NCBI GenBank assembly: GCA_016704305.1
Contig: JADJAL010000059.1
Coordinates: 1 to 64,000, forward strand
Reading direction: 5' to 3'
From: Haliea sp.
GTDB taxonomy: Bacteria > Pseudomonadota > Gammaproteobacteria > Pseudomonadales > Halieaceae
Length of the DNA: 64,000 nt
Below, in pieces: positions 1-11,739 of this stretch (the stretch's first letter is position 1; each line of letters opens with the position of its first letter). The notes beneath the pieces were generated by a model. The model searched no databases, was not told the DNA's origin, and saw only the letters and a list, made by a program, of their open reading frames with translations. The position numbers and the translations under genes were made by a program.

Positions 1-2141
1 GATATCGTATGGGACACGCCCGCCTCGGGCGAGTTCGAAACAGAGCAGTTGGGCTGGTCGGCATTTACCGGGCAGAGCTTTGAAGAACTGCGCGGCCTGG
101 GCTGGATGAATGCCATCCACCCTGACGATCAAATGGAAACCACCCGGCTCTGGGCACTGGCCCTCGCCAACCGCGCTGTCTATGAGGTGGAACACCGGGT
201 CCTCGCGTGCGACCACACCTGGCGCAACATGCTGGCGCGCGCGGTGCCTCCCTCTCTTCTCGGAGGATGGGGAGCTCTGGCAGTGGATTGGCGTTCACAT
301 GGACATCACCGAGCGCAGAAAGCAGAAGCCCGAATCAATTACCTGAATCGCGTGTACGCGGTGCTGAGCGGGATCAATCTACTGATCGTGCGCGCCAGAG
401 AAAGGAAGAACTGATCAACGAAGCGTACCAAGATCGCGGTTCGTGAGGGCAGCTTTCCCTTGGCGCTGATCGGGATACTGGACCAGCAAACGGGGAAGAT
501 CGTCTCCTATGCTTCGGCCGGCATGGACAAGGCGCTACAGAGCATCCTCGGTAGTTTCCACTTCTCCACCGAGGGAGCGCCCTCGGGGCGTCCTGATTAC
601 GCGTATTGCGTGAAAAGAAATCCATTGTCTCCAATGCACCGCTGGATGATCCCGAGATAGTTTTTGCCAGGGAGTATGCTGAAGCAGGGGTATGTTCGTT
701 GGCAGTGTTGCCGCTGTTACATGGCGAAACGGTGTTCGGTGTGCTGGCGCTCTACACCAGCGAAATGAATTTTTTCCACCAGGATGAAATGAAGTTACTG
801 GAGGAACTGGCCGTCGATATTGCGTTCGGTATTGATCATCGACAAGCAGGATCAGCAACTACCTTGCCCTATACGATACGCTCACAGGACTGGCCAACCG
901 CAGCCTGTTTCAGGATCGCCTGACCCCGAATTTACACACGCCATGACGATTCGCGGTTGATCGCTACAGTGTTGCTGAACCTGGACCGCTTCCGGCAGAT
1001 CAACAAGGAAACGCTTGGCCGCAGTACCGGGGACAAATTGCTGTGCGATGTCGGCGCCCGCCTGCACGGGGCTTCCGACTCCGCTGCACGCATCAATGCG
1101 GATATGTTCGGGCTGGTGGTGCGCGGCGGACGCACGGCCGTCAACCTGCACGAAGACCTGACGGCTTTGCTGGATATGTGCTTCGCGCAACCGTTTGTGT
1201 TGATGGGCGGCGAGGAACTGCATGTAGCGTGCCGCGCCGGGTTGCCGCTCTACCCCAGGGCGGCGCCGATGCCGAGATTTGTTGCGCAATGCGGAGGCGG
1301 CGTTGAGGCACAGCGAATACGCAAGCGAGCGTATTGAGTTCTGTGGGCCCGCCACGAGGCGCACACGTGGCCGCGGCCCTGGCGATCCGAAACCCGGCTG
1401 CAGCGCGCTGAGCGTAACGAGTTTGTCCTCCACTACCAACCTAAATTGTCGCTGACCAGTGGTCAACTCATAGGGGCTGAAGCATTGATTCGCTGGCAGG
1501 ATCCCGATCATGGGTTGGTGGCGCCGGGGCTCTTCATCCCCGTGCTGGAAGATACCGGCATGATCATAGAGGTTGGACGCTGGGTGGTACAGCAGGTGTA
1601 TGCCGATCTTTGCGCATGGTCAGCACGCGGTATCAGCGTGCCGCGCATTGCGGTTAATGTCTCGGCGCTGCAGTTGCAACGCAAGGATTTCGTCGACAGC
1701 ATGATTAACGAAATCCAGCGCGGCGGCAACCGTCCGCAATGGTTGGAACTTGAGATTACCGAGAGTGTTGTGATGGCAAAAGGCGATGACCCGCAAGCTG
1801 TCGCAGCTGCGGCGACTTGGCGTGACGGTGACTATTGATGATTTCGGCACCGGTTATTCCTCGCTAAGCTATCTTGCACCCTGCCAGGGGTTCACTGAAG
1901 ATCGATCAATCTTTATTGCCAGCGCAAAAGGATAGTGCGGGGCCACCTCATTGTCTCAACCCCATTATCACGCTCGCCCCTTGGCCTTAACCTGCGGGTG
2001 GTTGCCGAGGAGTGGAGACCGATGCTCAATCTAACATGCTGAAGCGACGGTTTACGTACGCCGTGCAGGGCTATTTGTTCAACAGGCCGTTGCCCGCTCC
2101 CAAGTCTTGTAGAAAAATACCTGCAACCATTGACCGTTTGA
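1..2141 (+). pseudogene. PAS-GAF-GGDEF-EAL cyclic-di-GMP regulator, 5'-truncated and frameshifted
   Basis: Sensor and c-di-GMP turnover protein, readable only by switching frames. A PAS_3 domain fills about 1-340 (GWSAFTGQSFEEL, then IGVHMDITERR). A GAF domain covers about 345-860. A GGDEF domain starts near 860 with DTLTGLANRSLFQDRL, and an EAL domain runs from about 1440 to 2141 (EALIRW, DDFGTGYSSLSYL, QGYLFNRPLPA). The GGDEF signature position reads NADMF, so that domain is probably catalytically dead, whereas the EAL core looks active. The gene would act as a membrane-peripheral or cytoplasmic phosphodiesterase. At least six frame changes are needed, some at homopolymers (around 1890-1915 a T run is one short). 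The natural stop is TGA 2139-2141; the start lies before the window. The domain calls are secure. Whether it is a true pseudogene is not. Confidence 0.8.
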
Positions 2142-2346
2142 TGAAGCCGGTTGTGGTCGCTCATCGTTGTTGGAGACGCTCAAGACAGCTCGTCACTGCA
2201 CGTTTCCTAAGCCCCAAAGTGCCAGCAGTGTGACCCGATTTGTTCATAAAATCTGGTCTGCTTTACTCTCAGCCTACTCCGCCTGCATACTCTGCCTCCA
2301 GTTGGTTCCCGTCAATACGTTTCTACCCACTACGCGGAGGCACGCT

Positions 2347-4945
2347 ATGACAATTCGGTTATCATCAGTACCGCTTGGCGTTTGCGGTGTCTGCTGCGGT
2401 GTCTGCACTGGCTGCGGCAATCGTCCCTACCGGCCCAGGCGCAGGCCCCAACTGAGTCGGGCGCGCTGGAAGAGGTTAACGTGCACCGCCGAGAAACGAG
2501 GAAAGCCTTCAGGAAGTACCTATGCCATCACCGCGTTCGACCAAAAAGAGATTGCGCAGCGCGGCGTATCCAATCTTTCCGGACCTGCTCAGCCAGAGAT
2601 TCGCCAGGGCGGCTTCACGGCCCGAGCAGCCGGAGTAATACGGGCTTGTCGATTCGCGGAGTCTCGGGTGGTTCACCGTCAGATTTGTCACCAGACCGTG
2701 CCGGCGGCATCATGGATGGCGTCTACCTCGGAAAATGACCGGTGTGTCCACTGACGTGCCGGAACTGGAGCCGGATCGAGTACTGCGCGGACAGGGGCAC
2801 ACTACACGGGCGCAACTCAACCGCCGGCGAAGTAAGTTACATTACCCACTGCGGACAGCGGAGGTTCGGCGTGCGCGGGGGCTATCCGGTTCGGCAGGCA
2901 ACCACGGTCACATGGGCGCCCGGCTCGATCTTGATACGCCCTCCATCGGTCAGGTCGGCGTCAGGGCAGGTAAGCTCACGGTAACTTTGGCGTGCAAACA
3001 CGGGATCGCGACAGTTTCTACCCGAAAACACCACGGACGCGGCGATGATTTCAATGATCTCGACCGACAGGCGTGGCGTGTCCGGGTTGGCCCTGGGATC
3101 TGACAGAAATCTGCGTAGCGGATTACGCCTACGACTGGTTCCCAACTGGACAGGTGGATAACCTGGATGCCGTTGTCGGCATCAACCCGCTGAAGCGCCG
3201 CGAGCACAGGATCACCACGCTTGCAGGAACCCTGGCACAGGCGCAGGGCTGAGCAGCAACGCCCGGCACCGATCCGCGCATCAAGCAAGCGGTGGATTCC
3301 ATCGCTACAAAAAGTTATCTCTGACTACCGGGGCAACATCGGGGCGGAAGGCCGACGCAACAGCGCAGACATCAACGTCACGCCGCGCTCGACGTCGAAA
3401 CCAGAGACGGGCACGGACTGCTCGCCTGGGACAAGGACGATATTACCGTTCAAGTCGATCACCGGCTATCAACAGCAAAACCAAGGCGCGTGGTGACGTA
3501 GACTCCATCGACAGCAGGAACGGCGCTAACGGTGACGCGGCCTGGAATGATTTGGCGCACCTGACTTGGCCAATTTTATGGTTCAACCGGTGGCTGAAGA
3601 ACCTGGGTATCCCGCAGATTCCTCTGGATGCTTTTGGAACACGATCGATGCACGGGGCGGAGCACTGCATTTCTCACAAGGACAGCGTGTCGGATTATGA
3701 CCAGTTCTCGCAGGAACTGCAGATGATAAGCTCCTGGCACACGTTGGAGTATCATCGGCGGCGGCCTGTACTACTTCGACGACACGGCGAAAATACGAGC
3801 GCACGTCCACCCGCGCTCGTGCCGCTGCGCCGATCGGGGAGACCCGCTACAAGATGACCACCGAGGCCCTGGGCAGCGTACGGCCAGACGGCCTGGACGC
3901 CCGGTTGGCTGCCTGGAGGATCGCCTGTCGTTCACTGCGGGTTTGCGCGGTACACGGAAGAAGACAAGGACATCAGCTGGAACCAACGGCGAGGCGATAG
4001 GTGTGCGTTGACGCCACCAACGCCCGCAGAGAAGCTCAAGCAACATAACGGTCCTCTTCCGACAACGTGGTAGCGGCTTCACCGGTAACTTACCAGGCGC
4101 AACGGAAGAGGTCAATACCTACTTCCGTTCGGGCAATGGTTACCGCAATGGCGGGTTCAACGGCGAATCATTCGACAGCGCTCCGTTCGAAGAGGAGACC
4201 ATGGAGCAGTACGAACTCGGTGGTGTTAAAAGTGAGTTGTGGACGATCGACTGCGCGTGAATGCGGCAGTGTAATACCTATACCTACGTCGACGTACGAA
4301 AGGTCAGCCTGATTGAGTCACTGCCTGACGCTGCGCCGACAACCTTCGTCACCAATGCGGGTAAAGCCGAGCGCTGGGGTAGTGAACTGGAAGTGCTGGT
4401 GGCACTGAATCGATGATTTGGTAATAAGGCGTCGCCTATGCCTATATCCACGGTGATTTCGTTGTTTTTCCTGATGTGTGCGGCACCCTTGATCCGACCA
4501 GCAACCCGTACCTCGCCGGCAAGGATTTCGCGCGGTGCGCGGCGGTTCGCCTGATTAACCAGTTCAATGTGCCCGCCGACTATGTCTTCGCACATCCCTG
4601 GGTGGGCAGAAAGCGGCGGTTATGTGAACCTGAACTGGCAGGATGAGTGGTTTTGCATCGGCGGCCAATCCGGCGCTACAGTGCGCCATCGGCGAAACGG
4701 TCCCTGATGCCGGTGTTGTATAGCAAAATCAAAATGGATGGCCTGCGGCCGTTTTGACGCACGCCTGAGCCTCGGAGAACGTGGAAGTGGGTGACGGTGC
4801 GATGCGCTTTACATTGTGGGGTAAGAACCTGACGGATGAAGACTATTCCACCTACGGGATCAACTACAGCAATGACATCAGCCTGCTCGCCCAGAACTAT
4901 GGCGACCCGCGTACCTTCGGTATCCCAGTGGCCTACGAGTATTAG
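2347..4945 (+). pseudogene. TonB-dependent outer-membrane receptor, frameshifted
   Basis: Outer-membrane receptor for energised uptake of an unidentified ligand. It starts at ATG 2347 with a signal-peptide-like stretch, then ALEEV and ITAFDQKEIAQRGVSNLS, which belong to the plug domain. Further plug motifs follow in other frames: SIRGVS, DGVYLG, and a degraded LRGPQGTLYGRNSTAG near 2775-2830. The C-terminus is clean from about 4780 (LWGKNLTDEDYSTYGIN) and ends with the typical aromatic-rich last strand and TAG 4943-4945. The span of 2.6 kb fits a 750-850-residue receptor. Many single-base indels separate the pieces. The Abhydrolase_10 gene follows after 59 bases and probably shared its transcript. 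The same receptor-hydrolase pairing recurs at 41.7-45.7 kb. Confidence 0.8.
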
Positions 4946-5004
4946 CCGCTTTACCACCTGACAGGAAGAGTAAAGTTTTGTTGCCTAAAGCAAGCGCAAT
5001 AATA

Positions 5005-6575
5005 ATGAAATTACAACACTCGGGCTGTCAGTCCATAACATTGGCGTGCCTGATGATGTGGGGTCCTGGTCCTTTCAAGTGGTGCTCCGAATGGTTTCCC
5101 TGATGCGCCGTTTTCGCAGGGCCTACGGCGGATTTTTTCGGAAGAATTGACTGGTGGAGATGGCCCCTTCATCGGTGCGCCCGCCCCGGCTGAACTTACC
5201 GCAGGAACTCCGGCTGTCGAAGCCAAGTCCACGGCGGTAGGAACCACTGGATTTTCATATCCGCTCGCCCAACACTGACCTGACGGGGACGGTCACTGGG
5301 CGTTCAGGCCCGATGGCAGCGCCGGTACCGCACCCAGATCGCATTGCGGAGGCCGCAGGAGAATCAGTCCGGACTTTAAGCGGTACCGTTATTGTCGAAT
5401 GGCTTAACGTGGCAGTGTGGAAGCTGACGCGCGCCAATGTCGGACGCGTTCGTCTCGAAGAGAAATCACCCGCATGGGGCATATGCGTTGGGTGTGTCGG
5501 CGCAACTGATTCGTGAAGGCGGCCTTTATGCACGACCAGGCGGAGCGGGCAAGCCCGGGAGTGGCGGGTACCGGGCTGGCAAACTGGATCCCGCCCGCTA
5601 CGCATCACTTTGCCCCCCGGCGATGGTTACTCCGTTTGACATCTTCACCCGGTGGCGCGTGGGCTGCGTGAAGGCGGGTCGGCGTCAGGAGGGCACATGC
5701 GGCTGGCACCTGATTGCCATAATTGAGTCGCGGTCAGCGGCATTCATGATGGTGATGACGTATTACGGCGGCGGTAAATCCGCTCACGCAGAGCCTTCGA
5801 CGGCTTCCTGGTGCACAGTCACTGGCGCTGGCATACTGCCGATGGTGGGACCTGGACTATAGCCATTTTTCACCGATTCACTGATTACGATACCCGTGAT
5901 TCTGCGGACCGATGGCAAAGCACCGGTCATGAACATATTCAGGCAAAGAGAACGATACCACCGGCTTCTTGAACTCGATGTCGCTTATTTTTTTTTTTGA
6001 CAACCGGATAGCGACACCTTCCGCGGTTGGCTTGTGGGAGATCACCAGGCACCTCACACGGGGACGATCGCGGCTGTCCTGGTCTTTGGCAGTCGTGTTC
6101 CGGTGGTGCTGTGGCGCTGCCTGATCAGCCGATGGCCCGCAACACTTCTGTTCATGAAAACGGCATTGCACAGTCTGGATACCTGGCGCTGCGCACCGGC
6201 GTTGCGCCATCCACGGCGCAGCGACTTGATATGACCCCAGCAATCTCCGGTCTTCTCGGAACGTCGACGGCATCGTGTTGGGCGGCGTGCGCACGCCGCA
6301 GTTGGACGTACCTGTCGATGTACTCTCGGGGTTCCAGGCCCGACTCGCCAGAAGCTGCCTGCTTTACGCTCCGGATCCACCGCGCCGTTGTCGGAGGAGC
6401 GGCTCGCGGGAGAACTGTACATCGCCCGAAGACTGCATGCAGCGCCACGCGGCTTCAACCGATGGCGTGATCCAGGCGGGTTTTATGCTGACGGATCGTG
6501 AAGCGTTGATTGCTGACTCGATCCATCGAGGATACCCAACTAGAAAAACAGGTTCAACTATCGTGCAACGCGTTT
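5005..6575 (+). pseudogene. Alpha/beta hydrolase-domain protein (Abhydrolase_10 type), frameshifted
   Basis: Probable secreted or periplasmic esterase-like protein, paralogous to the intact gene at 43991-45703. Recognisable pieces in changing frames are GTVIVEWLNV (5376-5412), GVSAQLI (5490-5510), KLDPARYASL (5580-5610), FDIFT (5635-5650), a degraded GESRSAAFMMV nucleophile-elbow region (5725-5755) and GGVRTPQLDVPVDVLSGFQ (6273-6330). A C-terminal FMLTDREALIADSI lies at about 6481-6525. The start ATG 5005 sits 59 bases behind the TonB receptor stop. The exact stop is unclear because of the indels; it lies before the terminator at 6589. An 11-T run at 5988-5998 is inside the coding region and may be one of the errors. 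Substrate unknown; family members act on esters. Confidence 0.7.
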
Positions 6576-6588
6576 ACGTGGTCCATCT

Positions 6589-6617
6589 GCCGTACCTTAA
6601 TGGGGTGCGGCTTTTTT
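6589..6617 (+). terminator. Rho-independent terminator
   Basis: Eight-base-pair GC-rich stem (GCCGTACC with GGTGCGGC, one G-U pair), a seven-base loop and six T residues. It closes the receptor-hydrolase unit at 2347-6575. The flanking sequence resembles that of the terminator at 9354. Confidence 0.8.
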
Positions 6618-6670
6618 GATGTATCGGTTTTGACGCAGCGGCGGTCCACTAGCAAACGGAGTGGAACACA

Positions 6671-7690
6671 ATCAGAAAAAGTGGCTACTGGAGCGCTGGT
6701 GCTGCTCGTCATTCTCGTCGGCCTGCTACTGCTGAGGCCGGAGAGGCTGCTGATCGGCTGGTACCTGCCGGTTTCCGGACCACGCTCCTGACGAGTCGCA
6801 CTGGCAGCCGATGCGCGGGGCGGACGTACTTCCAGAGTGCGACGGTGTTCACTCCTGACGTGATCCTGGCCGGCATGCACGGCGCGCAGCCCAGCCGGCC
6901 TCGGCTACCTGTCGATGGCGGCAGCGCCGCCTCGCGCAACCGGTGCGCGGCCATGGTGATCCGCCAGGCAGTGGCGGTATCCCGCCCTACCGCGAGGAGG
7001 GATACGCCAAACCTGCTGAAATCGGAAGATGGCATCGCCGCGTTCATCGTCGAGTACTACGAGCCGCGCGGGCATGACCAAGGACAACTCCCCACAGGCT
7101 GCGCTCCGGCAGCGTCCTGACAGTTCGACATCGATGGCCGTGACTGATGCCTGGTCGGCGCTGAAACTGCTGTGACCAGCGTTGATCGATCCGAAGCGGA
7201 TCGGCTTGATGGCTGCTCCTGCGGCGCGATGGCACGCATCGCGATGGACGACCGCATTCGCGCCGATGCTCGCGCCGCAATCGCCGGGATCCGCGTGTCC
7301 GCGGATTTCTATGGCCCCTGCCTTCCAAAACTCGGCACCAAAACCAATGGCGGGGCCGCCTATTAACCCTGCGCGGCACCGCTGATAACTCCAACGACCT
7401 GGCCGCCTGCGCGTAGCGCCGAACGAACCTCGAAGCACCCGGCGTTGCTGTCGAGCGCCACACGTCCGAAGGCGCCGGCCCACGCCTGGAGAAACGACAC
7501 CGCCAGCTGAACGACAAGCCGTAGCATCGTCGGCTGCGAGCCCGATTACGACGCACGGGCTTGCGTGGCTGAAAGGCCGCCGCGTCTCCGATGTCGATGC
7601 CCGATGCATCGAGGCTGGGGCGCATCGCCGCGCGCTATTTCGGCACAGCGGGCTGCTGGGATTGCGCCGGATGGGTATCTCTGGGAGGGA
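6671..7690 (+). pseudogene. Dienelactone-hydrolase-like alpha/beta hydrolase, frameshifted
   Basis: The pieces read as a secreted or membrane-anchored dienelactone hydrolase family protein. A hydrophobic N-terminal segment (ATGALVLLVILVGLLLL) lies at about 6684-6735. Next come PPGSGGIPPYREEGYAK (6960-7012), IAAFIVEYYEPRG (7033-7071), WIDPKRIGLMG near 7180-7210, an ADFYGP segment near 7300, LRGTADNSNDL near 7367-7400, and a C-terminal histidine region (EGAGHAWEN) near 7465-7495. The order strand, GxSxG region, Asp region, His region matches the fold. Frame changes occur every 50-150 bases. The start is approximate, since no clean ATG with a ribosome site is in frame, and the stop lies near 7690. 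It would cleave lactone or ester bonds; the substrate cannot be told. Confidence 0.6.
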
Positions 7691-7861
7691 AAGACGAAGG
7701 GCTACCCAGGCGGGTACAGCCTTGCTGGGATTGGAAAGGGGTTTGCGTTAACGCCAGCGGCTAATGCCGCTCGCGCGGAGTAATGAACCTCGATAACCAG
7801 AGCACGACCGCCAATACCAGCACCAGTACAAGCCGTGACAAGAACCCGAATGGAACACACC

Positions 7862-9289
7862 ATGCCGATGAGCCGACGTAACTTGCCGGAAGAGCTCCGC
7901 CGTGCTGCTGGCGGGAACAGTCGTGGCAGGATGCGACGAATCCACACCGGCGGGTTTGGATGCAAGTTCCACGGACCGCCCCCGCATCTACGAGGCCGGC
8001 GCGCCGCTGCTGGAGACCAGTGGCTGGACGGCGGCGAGCGGGCTGCCAGGTTATCCGGTGCTTGAGGCGACCGGGTTACCGATGCTCGTGGTCGGAGCCG
8101 GGCTGACGGGAGCCCGCGCTCGCCCTGCATCTCGCCGAGGCCACGGCGTCGGTGTCATCCTACTCGAGGAGCGGCGGCCGGGCTGGGGCGCTTCTGGACG
8201 CAATGCCGGACGCTGCTGACGCTTAAGGAGCCGCCAGCGCCGATCAGGCGTTTTCCCGACGGCGGCCAAGGCTTTCCTCGAGAGCTTCCGCGAATACCAC
8301 CGCGCATTCCCTCTCGAACTCGCTCACAAGCACGGCATCGACTGCGATGCGACGCAGGCCGGTTACCTCCACGCCACGGCGCGCAGGTGGCACATTCGAC
8401 GAGCTCGAGGAGAAGTCGCTGTTCCGGCGGGATGAGCAGGGCCAAACTGGAGGATGGGCGCCGAGCGACGTGCAGGCGATCACCGGCTCGACCTACTTCG
8501 ACCGACGGCGTGCCGTACCGTTCGGGGGGGCGCGTCAATCCCCACCTGTTCACGAACGGGATGGTCCGCGAGGCGGTCAAGCGCGGCGCGCAGGTCTTCG
8601 GCGAGACTGCGGCATTGCTGACGCTCGCGCAGGCCGACGCGCGCTGGCGCGTGAGCACAGCCAGCGCAGCATTGACCGCGTGACCGTGTGGGTGTTCTGC
8701 ACCAACGCCTACGAGACGGATGGTGCCGCAGTTCGCGAATAATTTCTATCCGCGCTGACGGCCCACGGCATCCCCACGCAGCCATTGTCCCGGGAAGCGC
8801 TGGCGGTGATCCCGCCGGACGCGCGACGCTCTCCGGAAGAGCCCCGTGGACCTGAACCCTCTCCTGATCGACGCGCACGGACGCACCGTCACGTCCTCGA
8901 TACCCAGCAGTTCACGGCCCGACGATGCCGCGGTACATTTCGCCAATCACCTGCGCTGGATCCAACGGACGTGGCGCGCGGGCGCGACACGGACATCCGC
9001 ATGGACCGCTACTGGACCGGGCGCGTGGCATTGCGCAACGTCAGTGCCCCGGCGTGTTCCAGCTCCAGCCGCTGGCGTGCCGGGCTCCACGCACTTAAAC
9101 GCCTGGTAACGGGGATGCCGCCGCTGTTTGCGACGTGCCTGCTGGCCGGCGGTCTCGCGCGCGACCAGCTTGATGAGTTACCTTCTGCTGGAGCAAACCA
9201 GAGCTGGTTGGCAATCCCGGCAAGCAGGACCTGGTGTTTTGCGGCTGCTCATCCGACCGCGCGACTCGGCCAGCGCCCAGGATCGGTGA
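7862..9289 (+). pseudogene. Tat-exported FAD-dependent oxidoreductase (DAO family), frameshifted
   Basis: FAD-dependent amine or amino-acid oxidase-like protein. The N-terminus reads MSRRN, then after one frame change SSAVLLAGTVVAGC, a twin-arginine signal with a lipobox. The dinucleotide-binding motif VVGAGLTG is at about 8091-8114, followed by LEERRPGWGASGRNAG (8165-8213). Later pieces are FRDVPYRSGGRVNPHLF-like sequence (8510-8560), VFCTNAYETD (8692-8722), QPLSREALAVIPP (8780-8817), RMDRYWTGRVALRNV (8999-9042) and a C-terminal FATCLLAGGLARDQLDELP (9127-9185). The stop is TGA 9287-9289. Length and motif order fit a 470-residue DAO protein. The terminator at 9354 follows. Like its neighbours it needs many single-base corrections. 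Confidence 0.75.
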
Positions 9290-9353
9290 TCCGAGCTGTC
9301 GGATGCGCGCCTCGCAAATCGACCGACTTTCTGGTCGTGTTTTTGGTCCATTT

Positions 9354-9378
9354 GCCACGCTTGTATGGTGTGGCTTTT
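9354..9378 (+). terminator. Rho-independent terminator
   Basis: Seven-base-pair stem (GCCACGC with GGTGTGGC, one G-U pair), a short loop and four T residues, 65 bases behind the DAO gene stop. The upstream stretch TTGGTCCATTTG matches GTGGTCCATCTG before the 6589 terminator. Confidence 0.65.
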
Positions 9379-9463
9379 GCACGGGCGGTGAGTGTCGGTA
9401 TGGAAACTTGCAGGCAAACGCACGCTGGTGATCTTTATAACTACTGAGAAAGAGGATAATTCG

Positions 9464-10807
9464 ATGCGCAGAATTATAAAACAGGTCGCGGGCAGGCCTT
9501 ACCTGTGCGGTGTTGTTGTTTCTGGGAGCTTGTTCAAATTCCAACGATAGCGGAGCGGGCGCTGCGGTCGTTCCACGGGAGTTCGCGGTGGGCACCACGT
9601 CGATGACGTTTGTCGACGTCGCGAGCACGGCTGCTCACGGCTCCGTGCCCGGAGGCGCCCAGCCTGACTGGCGACGACCCTGGATTTACCGGCGCAGGGT
9701 ACGCCCGGTGGCGCTGTCCGTCGAACGCAGCGGTCGAGATGTCGGCGGGCACCATTTCCATTGATCGTGCTCTCTCACGGGCCCGGTGGTAACCCCGAGT
9801 ACCTTTTGCCGCTGGCGAACGCGTGGGCGTCGAGCGGCTGTGTGGTAGCGTTGCCACGATTTCCGCGCTCCAATAGAGCAACGCCGGGTAGTCCTGTCGC
9901 CCAGGACGTGCAGAGAACCAGCCCGCAGACGTGAGCTTCGTCATCGACGAGTGCTGGCTGCGTCAAGCGCGCCCGCGGGTCGGTCGTCGGCAACGCCATC
10001 GACGGCGAGGTGATTGCCGCCGTGGCCACTCGAACGGTGCTATCACGACCTACGGACTCGCCAACCCCGTTGCCGACCAGCGTATCGACGCCGCCATCGT
10101 GCTCCCGGGCGCGCTATCGCCATTCGCGGGAGGTGTGTATGACCTGGCGGATACTCCGCCGGATGCTCGTGAGTGCACTTTAGCGTCAACGATGCTGACA
10201 ATTACAATCAGGCTGTGCGCTCTTGTTCAGCTGCTGCCTCCCAGGGCTTGCTCGATACTGGATGAGTCAGAGCACGGCTCCTATCGCCCCGACGATGCGG
10301 CATTCGAAGTCGTCGCACTGGCTACGGTAGACTTTTTCGACGGTGAGCTGCGCGGCGACGGCGAAGCCCTGGCGCGACTGACTGCCCGAGAACAAGCCTC
10401 TTGGCGTCGCCAGCGCTGTACTGGCTCCCGACGCAGCGTCGGAACGTGCCGGTGGACGCCTCGAGCCCGAAACGAACTGCCGCCAGGCATTTGTCAGCGC
10501 CGATACCGGCCTGGTCGATGGGCGAGTTATTACCGTGACCTGGGCGGTTTTCTTCCTGGCAAGGTGGTTTCAACATCATGAATGCCCCAGGGATGCCAAT
10601 GGTTCAAGCCTGCAATAACATCTCCGGGGGCAAATTGTTTTACCCGGATCCGGAAGGCATAGGGAGCTTCTGACCTGGTCATCCACACCGGTCCGGTCGC
10701 CAACGGCGGTATTGCGATAGTGCCAACCCCTGCGTGGTCCGGTCAACGACGCTGGCCTGACTGACCCGGAGGCGAGTGTTCGTATCCCCATTACCTTCGC
10801 CGATTGA
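9464..10807 (+). pseudogene. Lipoprotein alpha/beta hydrolase (chlorophyllase/dienelactone-like), frameshifted
   Basis: Starts at ATG 9464 behind GAGAAAGAGG. The signal peptide MRRIIKQVAG ends in a lipobox seen in the next frame (LFLGACSNSNDS, 9511-9546). Further pieces are IVLSHGPGG (9764-9790, oxyanion region), WASSGCVVALPRFPRSN (9828-9876), VGHSNGAITTYGLANPVA (10021-10073; nucleophile elbow G-H-S-N-G), AAIVLPGALSPFAGGVYDLA (10091-10150), VNDADNYNQAV near 10185-10215, and DEGEHGSY near 10260-10280, probably the catalytic His. The C-terminus ends at TGA 10805-10807 after RIPITFAD. The domain is well supported. The natural substrate is unknown; relatives include polyester and lipid esterases. 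It was probably periplasmic and membrane-anchored. Confidence 0.7.
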
Positions 10808-10948
10808 TGCCATCCGCAGCTGCGCAAATGTCGCTGCACTGGGGCCCAGCCCTCGCGCCCAGGGCATCTAAATGGCCGGGTGAGGTATCAGCAATCGCCC
10901 AGGATTTTTGAAATTGACGAATTAGCAAGTGATCGCTCAGGAGATGAC

Positions 10949-11712
10949 ATGATGGTAGTACAGGTAAAGGTAGCGCTGGTGACTGGCGCGGGACAGGGGC
11001 GTCGGGCAGGGCATCGCACTGGCGCTGGCCGCCGAAAGGGCGCGCGCGTGGCAGTGACGGGACGCACGCTGCAAAACTGCAGGCGACCTGCGAAACTGAT
11101 CCAGCAGCGCGGCGGGGGAAGCGCTGCCTGTCGTCTGTGATGTCAAATCGCTTGCCTCCCTGGAGCAATGCCCGGGCGACCGTGCTGGCGCACTTCGGTG
11201 GCCTGCGGATTCTAGTGAATAACGCGCAGGAAGTGCCGCTGGGAAAACTCGACGAGGTGACGGACGAACGCTTCGCCGCCGGGGGGAGTCGGGGCCGCTG
11301 GCAACGTTTCGCCTGATGAACTCTGCAGGCCGCACCTTTCCGGCGGCGGCTGCATAATCAACCTCGCGAGCGCCGCCGGAAAGCGCTGGGACATGACGGG
11401 CTACGGCGCGTAATATGCGGCCGCCGAGGAGGCGATCCGCTCGCTCACCCGCGCGGCGGCCTGTGAGTGGGGCGCCGAGGGCATTCTGCACCAATGTGAT
11501 CCTGCCGCACGAAATCGCCGGGCTTGCAATGGTGGATGGAGAACCATCCCGAGGAGGCGGCGGCCTTCGTGGCAACCATTCCGCAGCGACGCGTCGGTGA
11601 TTGCGAGGAGGAGGACATCGGGCGTTTTGTCGCGCTGTTGTGCTCGGATGCGTCGCTACGTGAATGGCCAGAGTATTTGCTCCTGGATGGCGGCCAGGCG
11701 TATCTGGGTTAA
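10949..11712 (+). pseudogene. Short-chain dehydrogenase/reductase, frameshifted
   Basis: NAD(P)-dependent oxidoreductase of the classical SDR family. ATG 10949 follows CAGGAGA. The cofactor motif is VALVTGAGQG (10970-11000); then come VAVTGRT (11050-11070), LRILVNNAQE (11202-11231), CIINLASAAGKRWDMTGYGA (11353-11412, with the catalytic Ser and Tyr) and RAAACEWGAEGI (11450-11486). The end reads ALLCSDAS then LDGGQAYLG, with TAA 11710-11712. Four or more single-base shifts break it. The MaoC-type gene starts 28 bases later on the same strand, and another SDR follows. Together they suggest a beta-oxidation-like or alicyclic/steroid side-chain pathway. Confidence 0.75.
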
Positions 11713-11739
11713 GGTCACTACATTCAGTCGAGCGTACCC

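Noticed and set aside
5988..5998. Run of 11 T residues as a possible terminator
   Set aside because: No stem precedes it, and it lies inside the coding stretch of the Abhydrolase_10 gene. More likely an insertion error.
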